Positions 6,991-14,583 of a stretch of 49,720 nucleotides of DNA are shown here, piece after piece. Position numbers and translations under genes: made by a program. The notes beneath the pieces were generated by a model. The model ran no database searches and had not been told where the DNA came from. It worked only from the letters and a program-made list of their open reading frames with translations. Source of the stretch: Fibrobacteria bacterium (lineage in GTDB: Bacteria; Fibrobacterota; Fibrobacteria; UBA11236; JADFYW01); the NCBI GenBank assembly GCA_015232855.1, contig JADFYW010000017.1:1-49720 (forward strand), written 5' to 3'. Each line of letters starts with the position of its first letter. The first letter of the stretch is position 1.

Positions 6991-7665
6991 TTAGGCTTCA
7001 TCGCCAATAAAAACAAATTTAGATTTAGTCTCTTCTTCTATTTTACCAACAAGAACTTTTTGTGTTTTAGTGGAATGTTCAAGTGTTAATTGGACCACAA
7101 GTTTTTCATCCTGGTTTTCCAAAGCGTCAATGATGCCTAAATGTTCGGGAAGGGTCTCGACTGGCTCGCGGATAAGGCCACCCCGGTATGCGCGAAAGAG
7201 GACGTTCCGGACGTTTTCGAACCTTTTTAAAGCTTCGTTTCCGCTGATGAGTAAAAGGGAGTTATGAAACTCCTGGTCAGCTTCCATATATTTTTTGTTG
7301 TCGACTTTTTTCTTGCCGCAAAAAGGTTTGAACAGAGATTTTAAATAGTCGAGATCTTCTTTTGTGATAACTTTAACCGCTCTTCTAACCGCTAAGCCTT
7401 CAAGGACTTCCCGGCATTCAAACACATCGAGCATAAGATTATGGTCGATTTTGGTCACATAGAAACCACGCCGGGGCAGATTTTCCACCAACATTTCATC
7501 TTCCAACATCTGGAATGCCTTGTGCAGAGGCATGCGGCTGACCCCGAGTAATTTAGCGATATGCTCTTGTTTTAGTTTTTCTCCGGGCTTGAATTCTTCA
7601 GAGAGGATCATGGTCTTGAGGCGTTTGTAAACTTCGAAACTGAGGTCTTGATATTGAATTTGCAT
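6991..7665 (-). CDS. GntR-family transcriptional regulator, FCD (FadR-type) subfamily
   Basis: A 224-residue regulator. The N-terminal winged helix-turn-helix (about 8-72) contains the family segment EFKPGEKLKQEHIAKLLGVSRMPLHKA, and the C-terminal all-helical FCD effector domain spans about 80-210. The metal-binding residues of FCD domains are present: Asp130, His134 (ADQEFHNSL), His175 (PEHLGI) and His197 (LEHSTKT). The ligand is probably a small carboxylate, but no catabolic genes adjoin it, so target and effector cannot be assigned. A TGTATACA palindrome lies 70 nt upstream and suggests autoregulation. There is no clear ribosome binding site before the ATG. Confidence 0.9.
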   Translation of the reverse strand: MQIQYQDLSFEVYKRLKTMILSEEFKPGEKLKQEHIAKLLGVSRMPLHKAFQMLEDEMLVENLPRRGFYVTKIDHNLMLDVFECREVLEGLAVRRAVKVITKEDLDYLKSLFKPFCGKKKVDNKKYMEADQEFHNSLLLISGNEALKRFENVRNVLFRAYRGGLIREPVETLPEHLGIIDALENQDEKLVVQLTLEHSTKTQKVLVGKIEEETKSKFVFIGDEA

Positions 7666-7728
7666 AATTTTGGGCCGCTATCTGCTAAATAATAAGAAAA
7701 TGCTCTCTCTCTTTTGGCTCTAAATATA

Positions 7729-7758
7729 CTTAGTCTGTATACAATAAACAACACTAAG
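7729..7758. promoter_or_regulatory. Candidate GntR operator
   Basis: A perfect TGTATACA palindrome (7736-7743), the core of many FCD-GntR operators (t-n-GT-n-n-AC-n-a), sits inside a wider inverted repeat CTTAGT (7729-7734) / ACTAAG (7753-7758). It lies in the upstream region of the GntR gene. Assignment to that regulator is inference. Confidence 0.5.
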
Positions 7759-7806
7759 AAGCTTTGCCTGATTGCGGTGGAGATGGTGGTTGTGTGCCCG
7801 GGGATT

Positions 7807-7833
7807 AAAAAATGCCCGGTATAAAACCGGGCA
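7807..7833 (-). terminator. Intrinsic terminator of the unknown lipoprotein gene
   Basis: TGCCCGG and CCGGGCA form a 7-bp GC-rich stem with a 7-nt loop. On the minus strand it is followed at once by six T. It lies about 30 nt beyond the stop of the minus-strand lipoprotein gene. Confidence 0.8.
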
Positions 7834-7863
7834 AAGTTGTTCCTGTTAAGAGGTGAGAAAAGG

Positions 7864-8670
7864 CTATGGAGTTGTATCAGTAATGACTACGTCATAGGAT
7901 TTACTAAAATTGTCTGTCTTGCCAGTTACCTTTACATGGGCTACACCGGGCTCGAATTCAATATCAATAATTCTAAAATTACTTTCCATGTTAACTGTGC
8001 CTGATACGGGAGTTCCCCATGTTGCTTCCCCTCTTACCCATTTCACATTTGTAGCAGTGGCTTCACCTTTAACATGAATTTCCTGTGTTTTTGCTGCATT
8101 TTCAGCTTTGAAATATTGGGAGAGATCACCGCTTATAGTAAGGATTGAATCACCATTACTTTCGGTAACCACTCCGGTTAGGTTGAACTCTCTGCCAATA
8201 TCCCAATAAGCGCCTCTCGGTCCTTCTAAATAAAGCTGGGCTTCATGTTTAATCGTTCCGCCAGTTGCGTTCTCTAGGACCGGAAACTGAACGACTTCGC
8301 TTTTAGCATTTGCAAATTGAACATCGTCTGAGCCTTTTAAAAAACCGTTGCTTCCGTTGTCATCTGACGCAGTAATTTCGCCACTTCTTTTCCACCAACC
8401 CTCAGAATAGGCCCAGGGTTTCACAGAGAGATTTAATTCGTTAGCTTGTGCTTCTGAAACGGCAGAAACCTTTGCACTTGGGGTATTGGCAAAATCTTTG
8501 AACTCAAAGGCCTGGCTCATTTGCGCTACTTCTTTTGCTACATCCGTTCCAGAATTATTTTCAAGTCCGGAAACGAGATTGTAATTTTCTTCAGATTCAT
8601 TGGTTACACAGCTGGTGAGAATGATAAGAGCTGAGCTTAATAGGGTTGTTAATGTTTTTAGTTTAGTCAT
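7864..8670 (-). CDS. Lipoprotein of unknown function
   Basis: A 268-residue protein with a classic lipoprotein signal (lipobox LTSC, Cys21) and a strong ribosome binding site (AAAGGAGG). The mature part is low in Cys, rich in Thr, Ser, Asn and Gly, and predicted mostly beta. A tryptophan-rich patch (PWAYSEGWWKRSGEI, about residues 85-100) and a C-terminal all-beta region (about 195-268) suggest a two-domain surface or periplasmic protein. No family is recognised. It has its own terminator and lies back-to-back with the three metallohydrolase genes across a 290-nt AT-rich gap, so shared regulation is possible but not shown. Confidence 0.8.
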   Translation of the reverse strand: MTKLKTLTTLLSSALIILTSCVTNESEENYNLVSGLENNSGTDVAKEVAQMSQAFEFKDFANTPSAKVSAVSEAQANELNLSVKPWAYSEGWWKRSGEITASDDNGSNGFLKGSDDVQFANAKSEVVQFPVLENATGGTIKHEAQLYLEGPRGAYWDIGREFNLTGVVTESNGDSILTISGDLSQYFKAENAAKTQEIHVKGEATATNVKWVRGEATWGTPVSGTVNMESNFRIIDIEFEPGVAHVKVTGKTDNFSKSYDVVITDTTP

Positions 8671-8961
8671 GGTTTACCTCCTTTTGCTTTGTTCTAATAT
8701 ATAAAAGAGGGAGAGGATGATGTGATAAAATCAAACAAACGATTACATTATAGAAGCATAATACTGTTAATTTAATCCAAAAAAGCGATTTAATATAAAT
8801 TATAATATTTGTAATATTTTATTTATGATTACGTAAATAGTGCTTGCCTTAAATATTAGACTTAACCCGTATTGCGGACTTATTATTTTTAGTTAAATTC
8901 ATAAATAGTAAAGCATAGATTATTCCTAACAAGCTGATTATGCTAATTATAAATATTAGCA
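8671..8961. promoter_or_regulatory. Divergent AT-rich intergenic region
   Basis: This region separates the minus-strand lipoprotein gene from the plus-strand metallohydrolase cluster and must hold promoters for both. It is very AT-rich with many TAATAT-like words, so no single -10/-35 pair stands out. No coding frame is supported. Confidence 0.4.
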
Positions 8962-8973
8962 ATGGAGGGCCTT

Positions 8974-10512
8974 TTGAAGTTTTTCCTCATATGTTTAATT
9001 ATGGCTATTCCTGCATTTTGTGCCCCAGACTGGAAATGGTATACGGCAGACCCACATATCCATGCGCATACCTGTAACAATCAATTTACTCCGGTTGAGG
9101 ATATTCTTGTCGAGATGAAAAAGGAGAATATCAACATTGGTTCTATCTTAATTTGGGGTAATGGTGGTTCCCTTCAGTATGATTTCCCAAATTTTCGTGG
9201 CCAGGAGGATGATCCGATATCTGAAGATAACTGGAAAGTCCGTTGGGATGTTGAAATTTCCGGGTTACCGGGGAAATGGCACGGGCATATGATGATGCTG
9301 AATGTCGCTCAGTTAGATATTATTGATTCTGCTACAGGTGGGGTAAATTATCCCGGAGTTGAATATCAGCTACCTAATTTCAAATATATGCACGATGTGG
9401 AAGGGGTACTCGGATACAGTCACTTGCAAATGTGGCACAGTAAATATGAAATGCCCTCGGCGCTATGTTGTCAGCCCCGGGAAATGCCTATGGATGTGAC
9501 TCTTACTAAGGTTGATTTTGTAGGTATGGAAGGATTTAATGATAATTTCATGTGGATTTGGTATGGAATGCTCCAGGGCGGATTTATGCTTCCGATAGTA
9601 GGGGACTCTGATTATGGTTGCATTGCGGATAAAATAGGTGCATATCATACCGCTTTTCCTATTCCAGCTGGTGAAACACTTAGCTACGATAAATTTATTG
9701 ATGCAATCAGGAAGGGTCGGACGATAGCCCGTAAAAATAACACTCCTCCGGACCACCTCGATATCCGGGTAAATGAAGCCCTGTTAGGAGATACCTTGTT
9801 TGTGGATGCTGAGAGTGATTCAGTAACCGTAGAAATAGATGCGAGCAGTATTGTTTCGGGAAGACAAGTTCAATTGGTAATGAATGGAGCAGTGGTTAAG
9901 TCTTCAACTATTACAAGTGACTTGTCTACTTATATATATAAGATACAAATTGATAAAAGCAGTTGGCTGGCAGCGAGAATATCCAGTGGTGCAAATGATT
10001 TCTCTGCCCATACCAGTGTTGTTCAGGTTTTAGTGGGCGGTTGCCCGGTACGGAACGACCCGGCAGGGGCAAGACAATGGGTGTCTTACCTCGACAAATA
10101 CTATGCTCAGGCAACTGCAGAAAATTACACCACCGGGAAAGCTGCTGAATTAAAAGAAAAACTGGACCTGGCTAAAGCTGCATGGGAAGATATTGCCCTG
10201 GAGGGAGAGGGTAAAAAAGAAATGAATTGCATTGAACCTGTGGCCATAAAACAACATGTCGGTGATTTGAGGGAACAGGTAATGATGGAATTTGCTATCA
10301 GTCGTAGTGGCCTTGTTCATTTTGGGCCTCAAGCCTCATCTCAGGCCAGCATAAGCATATATTCCATAAAAGGAGATTGTATTGCAGTACTTAGTGATAA
10401 CACATGGAACGGTCGGGATCAAACCGGAGTACGAGTCCCGGATGGGCTGTATTTTGCCCGGGTAACCTATGGAAGTAAACAACAGGTAGTGCGGTTCAGC
10501 CTGGTACGGTAG
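8974..10512 (+). CDS. Secreted CehA/McbA-like (PHP-type) metallohydrolase, paralogue 1, T9SS cargo
   Basis: First of three tandem paralogues. It has a signal peptide ending near FCA, then a PHP-like metal motif (TADPHIHAHT, HIH about 28-30 from this start) and a second motif GDSDYGCIADKIG, the position of the GSD-x-H segment of CehA/McbA hydrolases. The last 75 residues resemble T9SS type A sorting domains (SIYSIKG…WNGRDQTG…DGLYFARV…VRFSLVR). The His present in the other two copies (CIHD) is Ala here, so this copy may be altered or inactive. The start is uncertain: TTG follows GGAGGG by four to five bases, whereas the ATG four codons earlier has no ribosome binding site. Substrate unknown. 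Confidence 0.75.
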   Translation: MKFFLICLIMAIPAFCAPDWKWYTADPHIHAHTCNNQFTPVEDILVEMKKENINIGSILIWGNGGSLQYDFPNFRGQEDDPISEDNWKVRWDVEISGLPGKWHGHMMMLNVAQLDIIDSATGGVNYPGVEYQLPNFKYMHDVEGVLGYSHLQMWHSKYEMPSALCCQPREMPMDVTLTKVDFVGMEGFNDNFMWIWYGMLQGGFMLPIVGDSDYGCIADKIGAYHTAFPIPAGETLSYDKFIDAIRKGRTIARKNNTPPDHLDIRVNEALLGDTLFVDAESDSVTVEIDASSIVSGRQVQLVMNGAVVKSSTITSDLSTYIYKIQIDKSSWLAARISSGANDFSAHTSVVQVLVGGCPVRNDPAGARQWVSYLDKYYAQATAENYTTGKAAELKEKLDLAKAAWEDIALEGEGKKEMNCIEPVAIKQHVGDLREQVMMEFAISRSGLVHFGPQASSQASISIYSIKGDCIAVLSDNTWNGRDQTGVRVPDGLYFARVTYGSKQQVVRFSLVR

Positions 10513-10532
10513 CTGTAATTAAGGAGAGGAAG

Positions 10533-12086
10533 ATGAAAATAATTCTTTTAAGCATATTGGTGTGCTTACCGGTGTTCGCCGCACCGGAATGGGACTGGTA
10601 TACCATAGATACCCATATACATGTGAACGGTTGTAAAAATACCAATTATTCTGCTGCAGAGATTCTCCGGCAGATGAAAGAAGAAAATATCAATTTGGGT
10701 TCAATCCTTGTTTGGGGCGGTACGAATGGGACCTTGCGGTCTCAAGACCTGGATGTACAGTATTTTCAGGGACAGCAGGATGATTCTATTTCAGAAGCAA
10801 ACTGGAAAATCCGTTGGGATGTGGAACTTTCCCAATTGGCCGGAGAATGGCATGGACATCTCGTTTTTTTAAATGTAAAAAAAGGGATTTTTGGCAGTGA
10901 ACCCTATGATGTAAATTATCCCGGACAGGACTACCTCTTGTCTAATTTTGACTATATACAGGAGATGGGAGGCGTTGCAGGTTTTCAGCATTTTATGTTT
11001 TGGGCGAACGCCTGGGATACACCTACGGTAAATCTTCCTGTAGCACGTGAAATGCCTCTTGATATTACGATGAAGAAAATTGATTTTATTTCTTCTGAGT
11101 TCATAGATAAAAATACACTTTGGTTTTGGTATGGAATGTTACAGGCGGGATTTCAGATCCCACTCTTTGGAGACTCAGATTTTGGCTGCATACATGATAA
11201 AATAGGGGCGTATCATGTGGCATTTCCCATCTCTGCCGGAGATTCACTCTCCTATTCAAAGTTTGTTGAAGCGGCAAAAAAAGGCCGTGTGGTAGCCCGG
11301 AAAAATAACTCCACACCTGATCATTTAAACATCCGGGCCGATAGTGCACTCATGGGAGACACGCTTTTTCTGGCTGAAGAAGGGGATACAATTACGGTTG
11401 AAGTGGACGCAAGCAGTATAGATGCCGGAAAAAAAGTAGAGTTGGTTATGAACGGAAGCGTGATTAAAACTCAATCGATTACCTCTACGATTAAAACTTA
11501 TAGTTGGGACGTTGTGGTAGAAAAGAGCAGTTGGTTAGCAGCACGTATTCCACTATCGTCTGATGGCAAGCATCAGGCCCATACTGCAACCATTTTTGTG
11601 TTGGCAGGTGGTTGCCCGATTAGAAATGATCCGACCGGGGCCCGGAACTGGAAAAGTTATCTTGACAAATATTATGCCTATTCTGTTGCTCAAAACGCAA
11701 ATGGGAACAGCTCAGATAGTCTGGAATATTATAAAGAACGGGCGAAACTTATTTGGGAAGATATTGCGTTAGAGGCAGAGGGCAAAAAAACAATGAAGTG
11801 TATTGAACCGGTAAGTATAAAGAGAAAAAGAAATGGAAACAATCCGAACATAGATGTCACCGAGTTTTCTATTACCCATGAAGGTATGCTGAAACTAGGA
11901 CCAGATGGACAAGATGTTATGGGGCTCTCAATTTATGATATTCATGGGACACGGGTAGTAAAGGTTAAAGGTAACCAATGGGATGGGCAGGATAGTAAAG
12001 GCACAAAGTTGGCCGAAGGGGTATATTTTGCTCGTCTTCAATTCCGGGATAAACAGGTAATGATTAAGTTTAGTCTGATGAGGTAG
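10533..12086 (+). CDS. Secreted CehA/McbA-like metallohydrolase, paralogue 2, T9SS cargo
   Basis: A 517-residue paralogue of its neighbours, 20 nt after the first and with a good ribosome binding site (AAGGAGAGG). The signal peptide is cleaved near residue 17 (VFAA). Metal-motif candidates are DTHIH (Asp26, His28, His30), GFQHFMFW, and GDSDFGCIHD (213-222, His221). A conserved segment CPIRNDPTGARNWKSYLDKYY follows the catalytic part. The C-terminus (SIYDIHGTRVVKV…EGVYFARL…IKFSLMR) is a T9SS-type sorting domain, so the protein should cross the outer membrane via SprA and be surface-attached or released. CehA/McbA proteins include carbaryl and microcin-related hydrolases; the substrate here cannot be inferred. 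Confidence 0.8.
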   Translation: MKIILLSILVCLPVFAAPEWDWYTIDTHIHVNGCKNTNYSAAEILRQMKEENINLGSILVWGGTNGTLRSQDLDVQYFQGQQDDSISEANWKIRWDVELSQLAGEWHGHLVFLNVKKGIFGSEPYDVNYPGQDYLLSNFDYIQEMGGVAGFQHFMFWANAWDTPTVNLPVAREMPLDITMKKIDFISSEFIDKNTLWFWYGMLQAGFQIPLFGDSDFGCIHDKIGAYHVAFPISAGDSLSYSKFVEAAKKGRVVARKNNSTPDHLNIRADSALMGDTLFLAEEGDTITVEVDASSIDAGKKVELVMNGSVIKTQSITSTIKTYSWDVVVEKSSWLAARIPLSSDGKHQAHTATIFVLAGGCPIRNDPTGARNWKSYLDKYYAYSVAQNANGNSSDSLEYYKERAKLIWEDIALEAEGKKTMKCIEPVSIKRKRNGNNPNIDVTEFSITHEGMLKLGPDGQDVMGLSIYDIHGTRVVKVKGNQWDGQDSKGTKLAEGVYFARLQFRDKQVMIKFSLMR

Positions 12087-12087
12087 T

Positions 12088-13653
12088 ATGTTGTTTGTAA
12101 AAATATTGAAATATGTAGTAGTCTTAATCATTCCACTTATGGCGGCACCTGAATGGGACTGGTATACGGCAGATATGCATATGCATGTAAACGGTTGTAA
12201 TAATACCAACACTCCTATTCCTGATATTCTTCAGCAAATGAAAACGGAAAATATCAATATTGGCTCCATTCTAATTTGGGGGAACCCGACATCACTTGCT
12301 AATGATGTAAGTCGGTTCCGGGGTCAGGAAGACGACCCTATTTCTGAGCCTGGCAATATTATCCACTGGGATGTAGAAATTTCAGGTCTTCCCGGTAATT
12401 GGCATGGACATGTATCTCTATTGAATGTCGCTCAAAAAAACATCATTGATGAAACTAAAGTAAAGCATAACTATCCCGGCCAGGATTATCTCTTGCCCAA
12501 CTATAAATATATTCAGGATCAGGGGGGGCTCTTCGGTTTTCAGCACTTAATGTTTTGGGGTTGGCAATGGGAACCGCCACCTAACCCCCAACCGGCATGT
12601 TGTCAGCCCCGAGAGATGCCAATGGATGTAACCCAGGCTCATTTGGATTTTGTCTCTACCGAACTTATAAACAAAGAGTTTATCTGGCTCTGGTACAGTA
12701 TGTTGCAGGCGGGTTTTCAAATACCGATACTAGGAGACTCTGATTTGGGCTGTATACATGATACGGTGGGTTATTATCATGCTGCATTCCCACTACCTAA
12801 AGGGGATACGCTTAGCTATGTGAAGTTTATTGAAGCAATAAAAAAAGGCCGGACAGTAGCACGCAAAAACAACAAGCCACCTGATTATTTGGATATCAGG
12901 GTCAATGAGGTGTTTATGGGAGATACGGTGTATATTGCCAAAGGCAATACCACATTAAAAGTAGAAGTAGATGCTTCTACCATTGAAAGTGGGAAAACAG
13001 TGGAACTGGTTATGAACAGCGAAGTAATTAAGTCTGAAACCATTGGTTCTCAAAAACAAACGTTTTCCTGGGATGTAACGGTAGAAAAGAGCAGTTGGCT
13101 GGCTGCGCGCATTCCCTTAACAGATTCCACACCTGATTATGAGGCCCACACAAGTAGCATTTTTGTATTGATGGATGGTTGTCCTATTCGTAATGATCCG
13201 ACAGGTGCACGTAACTGGAAGACGTACCTTGATAAATATTACCAGATATCGGTTTCAGAAAATCAAAATGGCAGTAGTTCCTCTGAATTGCAAGAGAAAA
13301 TAAATATTGCAAAGGCGGTTTGGGAGGATATTGCCCTTGAAGGTGAAGGAAATAAAGAAATGACGTGCGTAGAGCCGGTAACATCAATCCAGAAAAAAGG
13401 GAAGGATACCCCTGGGGCGACATTAATAGAATTTTCCATTGATCACAAAGGGCTTTTAAGTGCCGGGGAACTTCCAGGTGGACTCAAGCGTATATCAATT
13501 TTTGATATACAGGGTAAGCTGGTTTCTGTGGTACAGGGCCTCTCCTGGGATGGGAAAAATATAGTGGGGCAGCTTGCAGGAGATGGTGTGTATTTTGCCC
13601 GGTTTGAATTTTATCGACTAAGTCATGTTGTTCGTTTTTCTCTCGTTAGGTAG
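12088..13653 (+). CDS. Secreted CehA/McbA-like metallohydrolase, paralogue 3, T9SS cargo
   Basis: A 521-residue third copy whose ATG follows the previous stop after a single base, so the two are probably translated together. The signal peptide ends near residue 20 (PLMAA). It has DMHMH (Asp29, His31, His33) and GDSDLGCIHD (216-225, His224). A CCQPREMPMDVT segment is shared with copy 1 but differs in copy 2 (VAREMPLDIT), so copies 1 and 3 share a local feature that copy 2 lacks. The C-terminal T9SS-type domain ends …DGVYFARFEF…VRFSLVR. Convergent with ksgA, whose stop is 6 nt away. Likely an exported enzyme family expanded by tandem duplication. Confidence 0.8.
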   Translation: MLFVKILKYVVVLIIPLMAAPEWDWYTADMHMHVNGCNNTNTPIPDILQQMKTENINIGSILIWGNPTSLANDVSRFRGQEDDPISEPGNIIHWDVEISGLPGNWHGHVSLLNVAQKNIIDETKVKHNYPGQDYLLPNYKYIQDQGGLFGFQHLMFWGWQWEPPPNPQPACCQPREMPMDVTQAHLDFVSTELINKEFIWLWYSMLQAGFQIPILGDSDLGCIHDTVGYYHAAFPLPKGDTLSYVKFIEAIKKGRTVARKNNKPPDYLDIRVNEVFMGDTVYIAKGNTTLKVEVDASTIESGKTVELVMNSEVIKSETIGSQKQTFSWDVTVEKSSWLAARIPLTDSTPDYEAHTSSIFVLMDGCPIRNDPTGARNWKTYLDKYYQISVSENQNGSSSSELQEKINIAKAVWEDIALEGEGNKEMTCVEPVTSIQKKGKDTPGATLIEFSIDHKGLLSAGELPGGLKRISIFDIQGKLVSVVQGLSWDGKNIVGQLAGDGVYFARFEFYRLSHVVRFSLVR

Positions 13654-13659
13654 GCAGGT

Positions 13660-14478
13660 TTATTCAACATTCAGAGCTTTAAACAGCTTTGCAAAATCTT
13701 CTACTGATAAATCCTCTGCCCGACAGTTTTCCTGTTGCCCTATCTGCTGCAGGTGTTTTATAAGCTCATCTTTTTTAAAAGAAGAAGAAAGGACGTTTAC
13801 TAGTTTTTTGCGTTTTTGTGCGAAAGCAGTATGAACAAAAGGGAAAAAATGGGGGTTATCGATTAAAGGCTGAGGCAGAGCCTCGAGCCTGACGGTTGCA
13901 CTAAATATTTTTGGACGGGGCTTAAATGCATCCGGAGGAATTTTTTGGGCAAGGGATGTTTTGGCGTAATTCTGAATAAAAACAGAAAGAGCGCCAAAAG
14001 AACGGCTGTGAGGACTGGCAGTAATGCGTTTGGCCACTTCGTATTGTACCATGAAGTATTGATATTTAAAATCGCTTATACGTGGAACGAAATTGTTTAA
14101 AATTGGCCCGGCACGGTTGTATGGAAGGTTGCCGACCAGAATTGGCTTAGAATCGGAAGGGTTATCGGAATCCTGTTTGTTTTTGAATAAATTATCAACA
14201 TCTATAGTGCTGGCATCCCCCTGAATGATTGAAAGGGGAGAAAAATCCTTTCTACTTCCCAGATAACTGACCCACTTTTTATCAATTTCAATAACCGAAA
14301 TATTTTGACATTTTCCTAATAAGGGCCTGGTTAATGCACCCTGTCCAGGTCCGATTTCAATCAGCCAGTCGTTTTCTGTACAGTCAATGTCAGTGATGAG
14401 CTTATTTATTATCTCATTATCTATCAGAAAATTCTGGCCAAAGGCACGACGCCTGTTTCGGTCTTTTTGTGATTTCAT
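13660..14478 (-). CDS. rsmA (ksgA): 16S rRNA adenine dimethyltransferase RsmA/KsgA
   Basis: A 272-residue enzyme that dimethylates two adjacent adenines in helix 45 of 16S rRNA late in 30S assembly, using S-adenosylmethionine. Family motifs are all present: FGQNFL (13-18), the SAM loop EIGPGQG (41-47), acidic motif II near Asp66, and the catalytic NLPYN (117-121). The C-terminal domain is normal in length. It is alone on the minus strand between the metallohydrolase cluster and sprA, with which it shares a divergent promoter region. An Asn/Asp/Lys-rich insert before motif IV (about 98-112) is slightly longer than usual. Confidence 0.97.
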   Translation of the reverse strand: MKSQKDRNRRRAFGQNFLIDNEIINKLITDIDCTENDWLIEIGPGQGALTRPLLGKCQNISVIEIDKKWVSYLGSRKDFSPLSIIQGDASTIDVDNLFKNKQDSDNPSDSKPILVGNLPYNRAGPILNNFVPRISDFKYQYFMVQYEVAKRITASPHSRSFGALSVFIQNYAKTSLAQKIPPDAFKPRPKIFSATVRLEALPQPLIDNPHFFPFVHTAFAQKRKKLVNVLSSSFKKDELIKHLQQIGQQENCRAEDLSVEDFAKLFKALNVE

Positions 14479-14531
14479 GTGCGGTAATCTATAAACTTAT
14501 TTTTGGGCTTTAAATGCAAATTACGATAACG

Positions 14532-14537
14532 TATAAT
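14532..14537 (+). promoter_or_regulatory. Possible -10 element for sprA
   Basis: A perfect TATAAT lies about 45 nt before the GTG start of sprA, in the region shared with ksgA. No good -35 is found at 16-18 nt, so it could be activator dependent or a chance match in AT-rich DNA. Confidence 0.3.
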
Positions 14538-14583
14538 AATCTTAGTTTGTATTTTATTCTTTTTTGAGAAACGTATAAAATTT

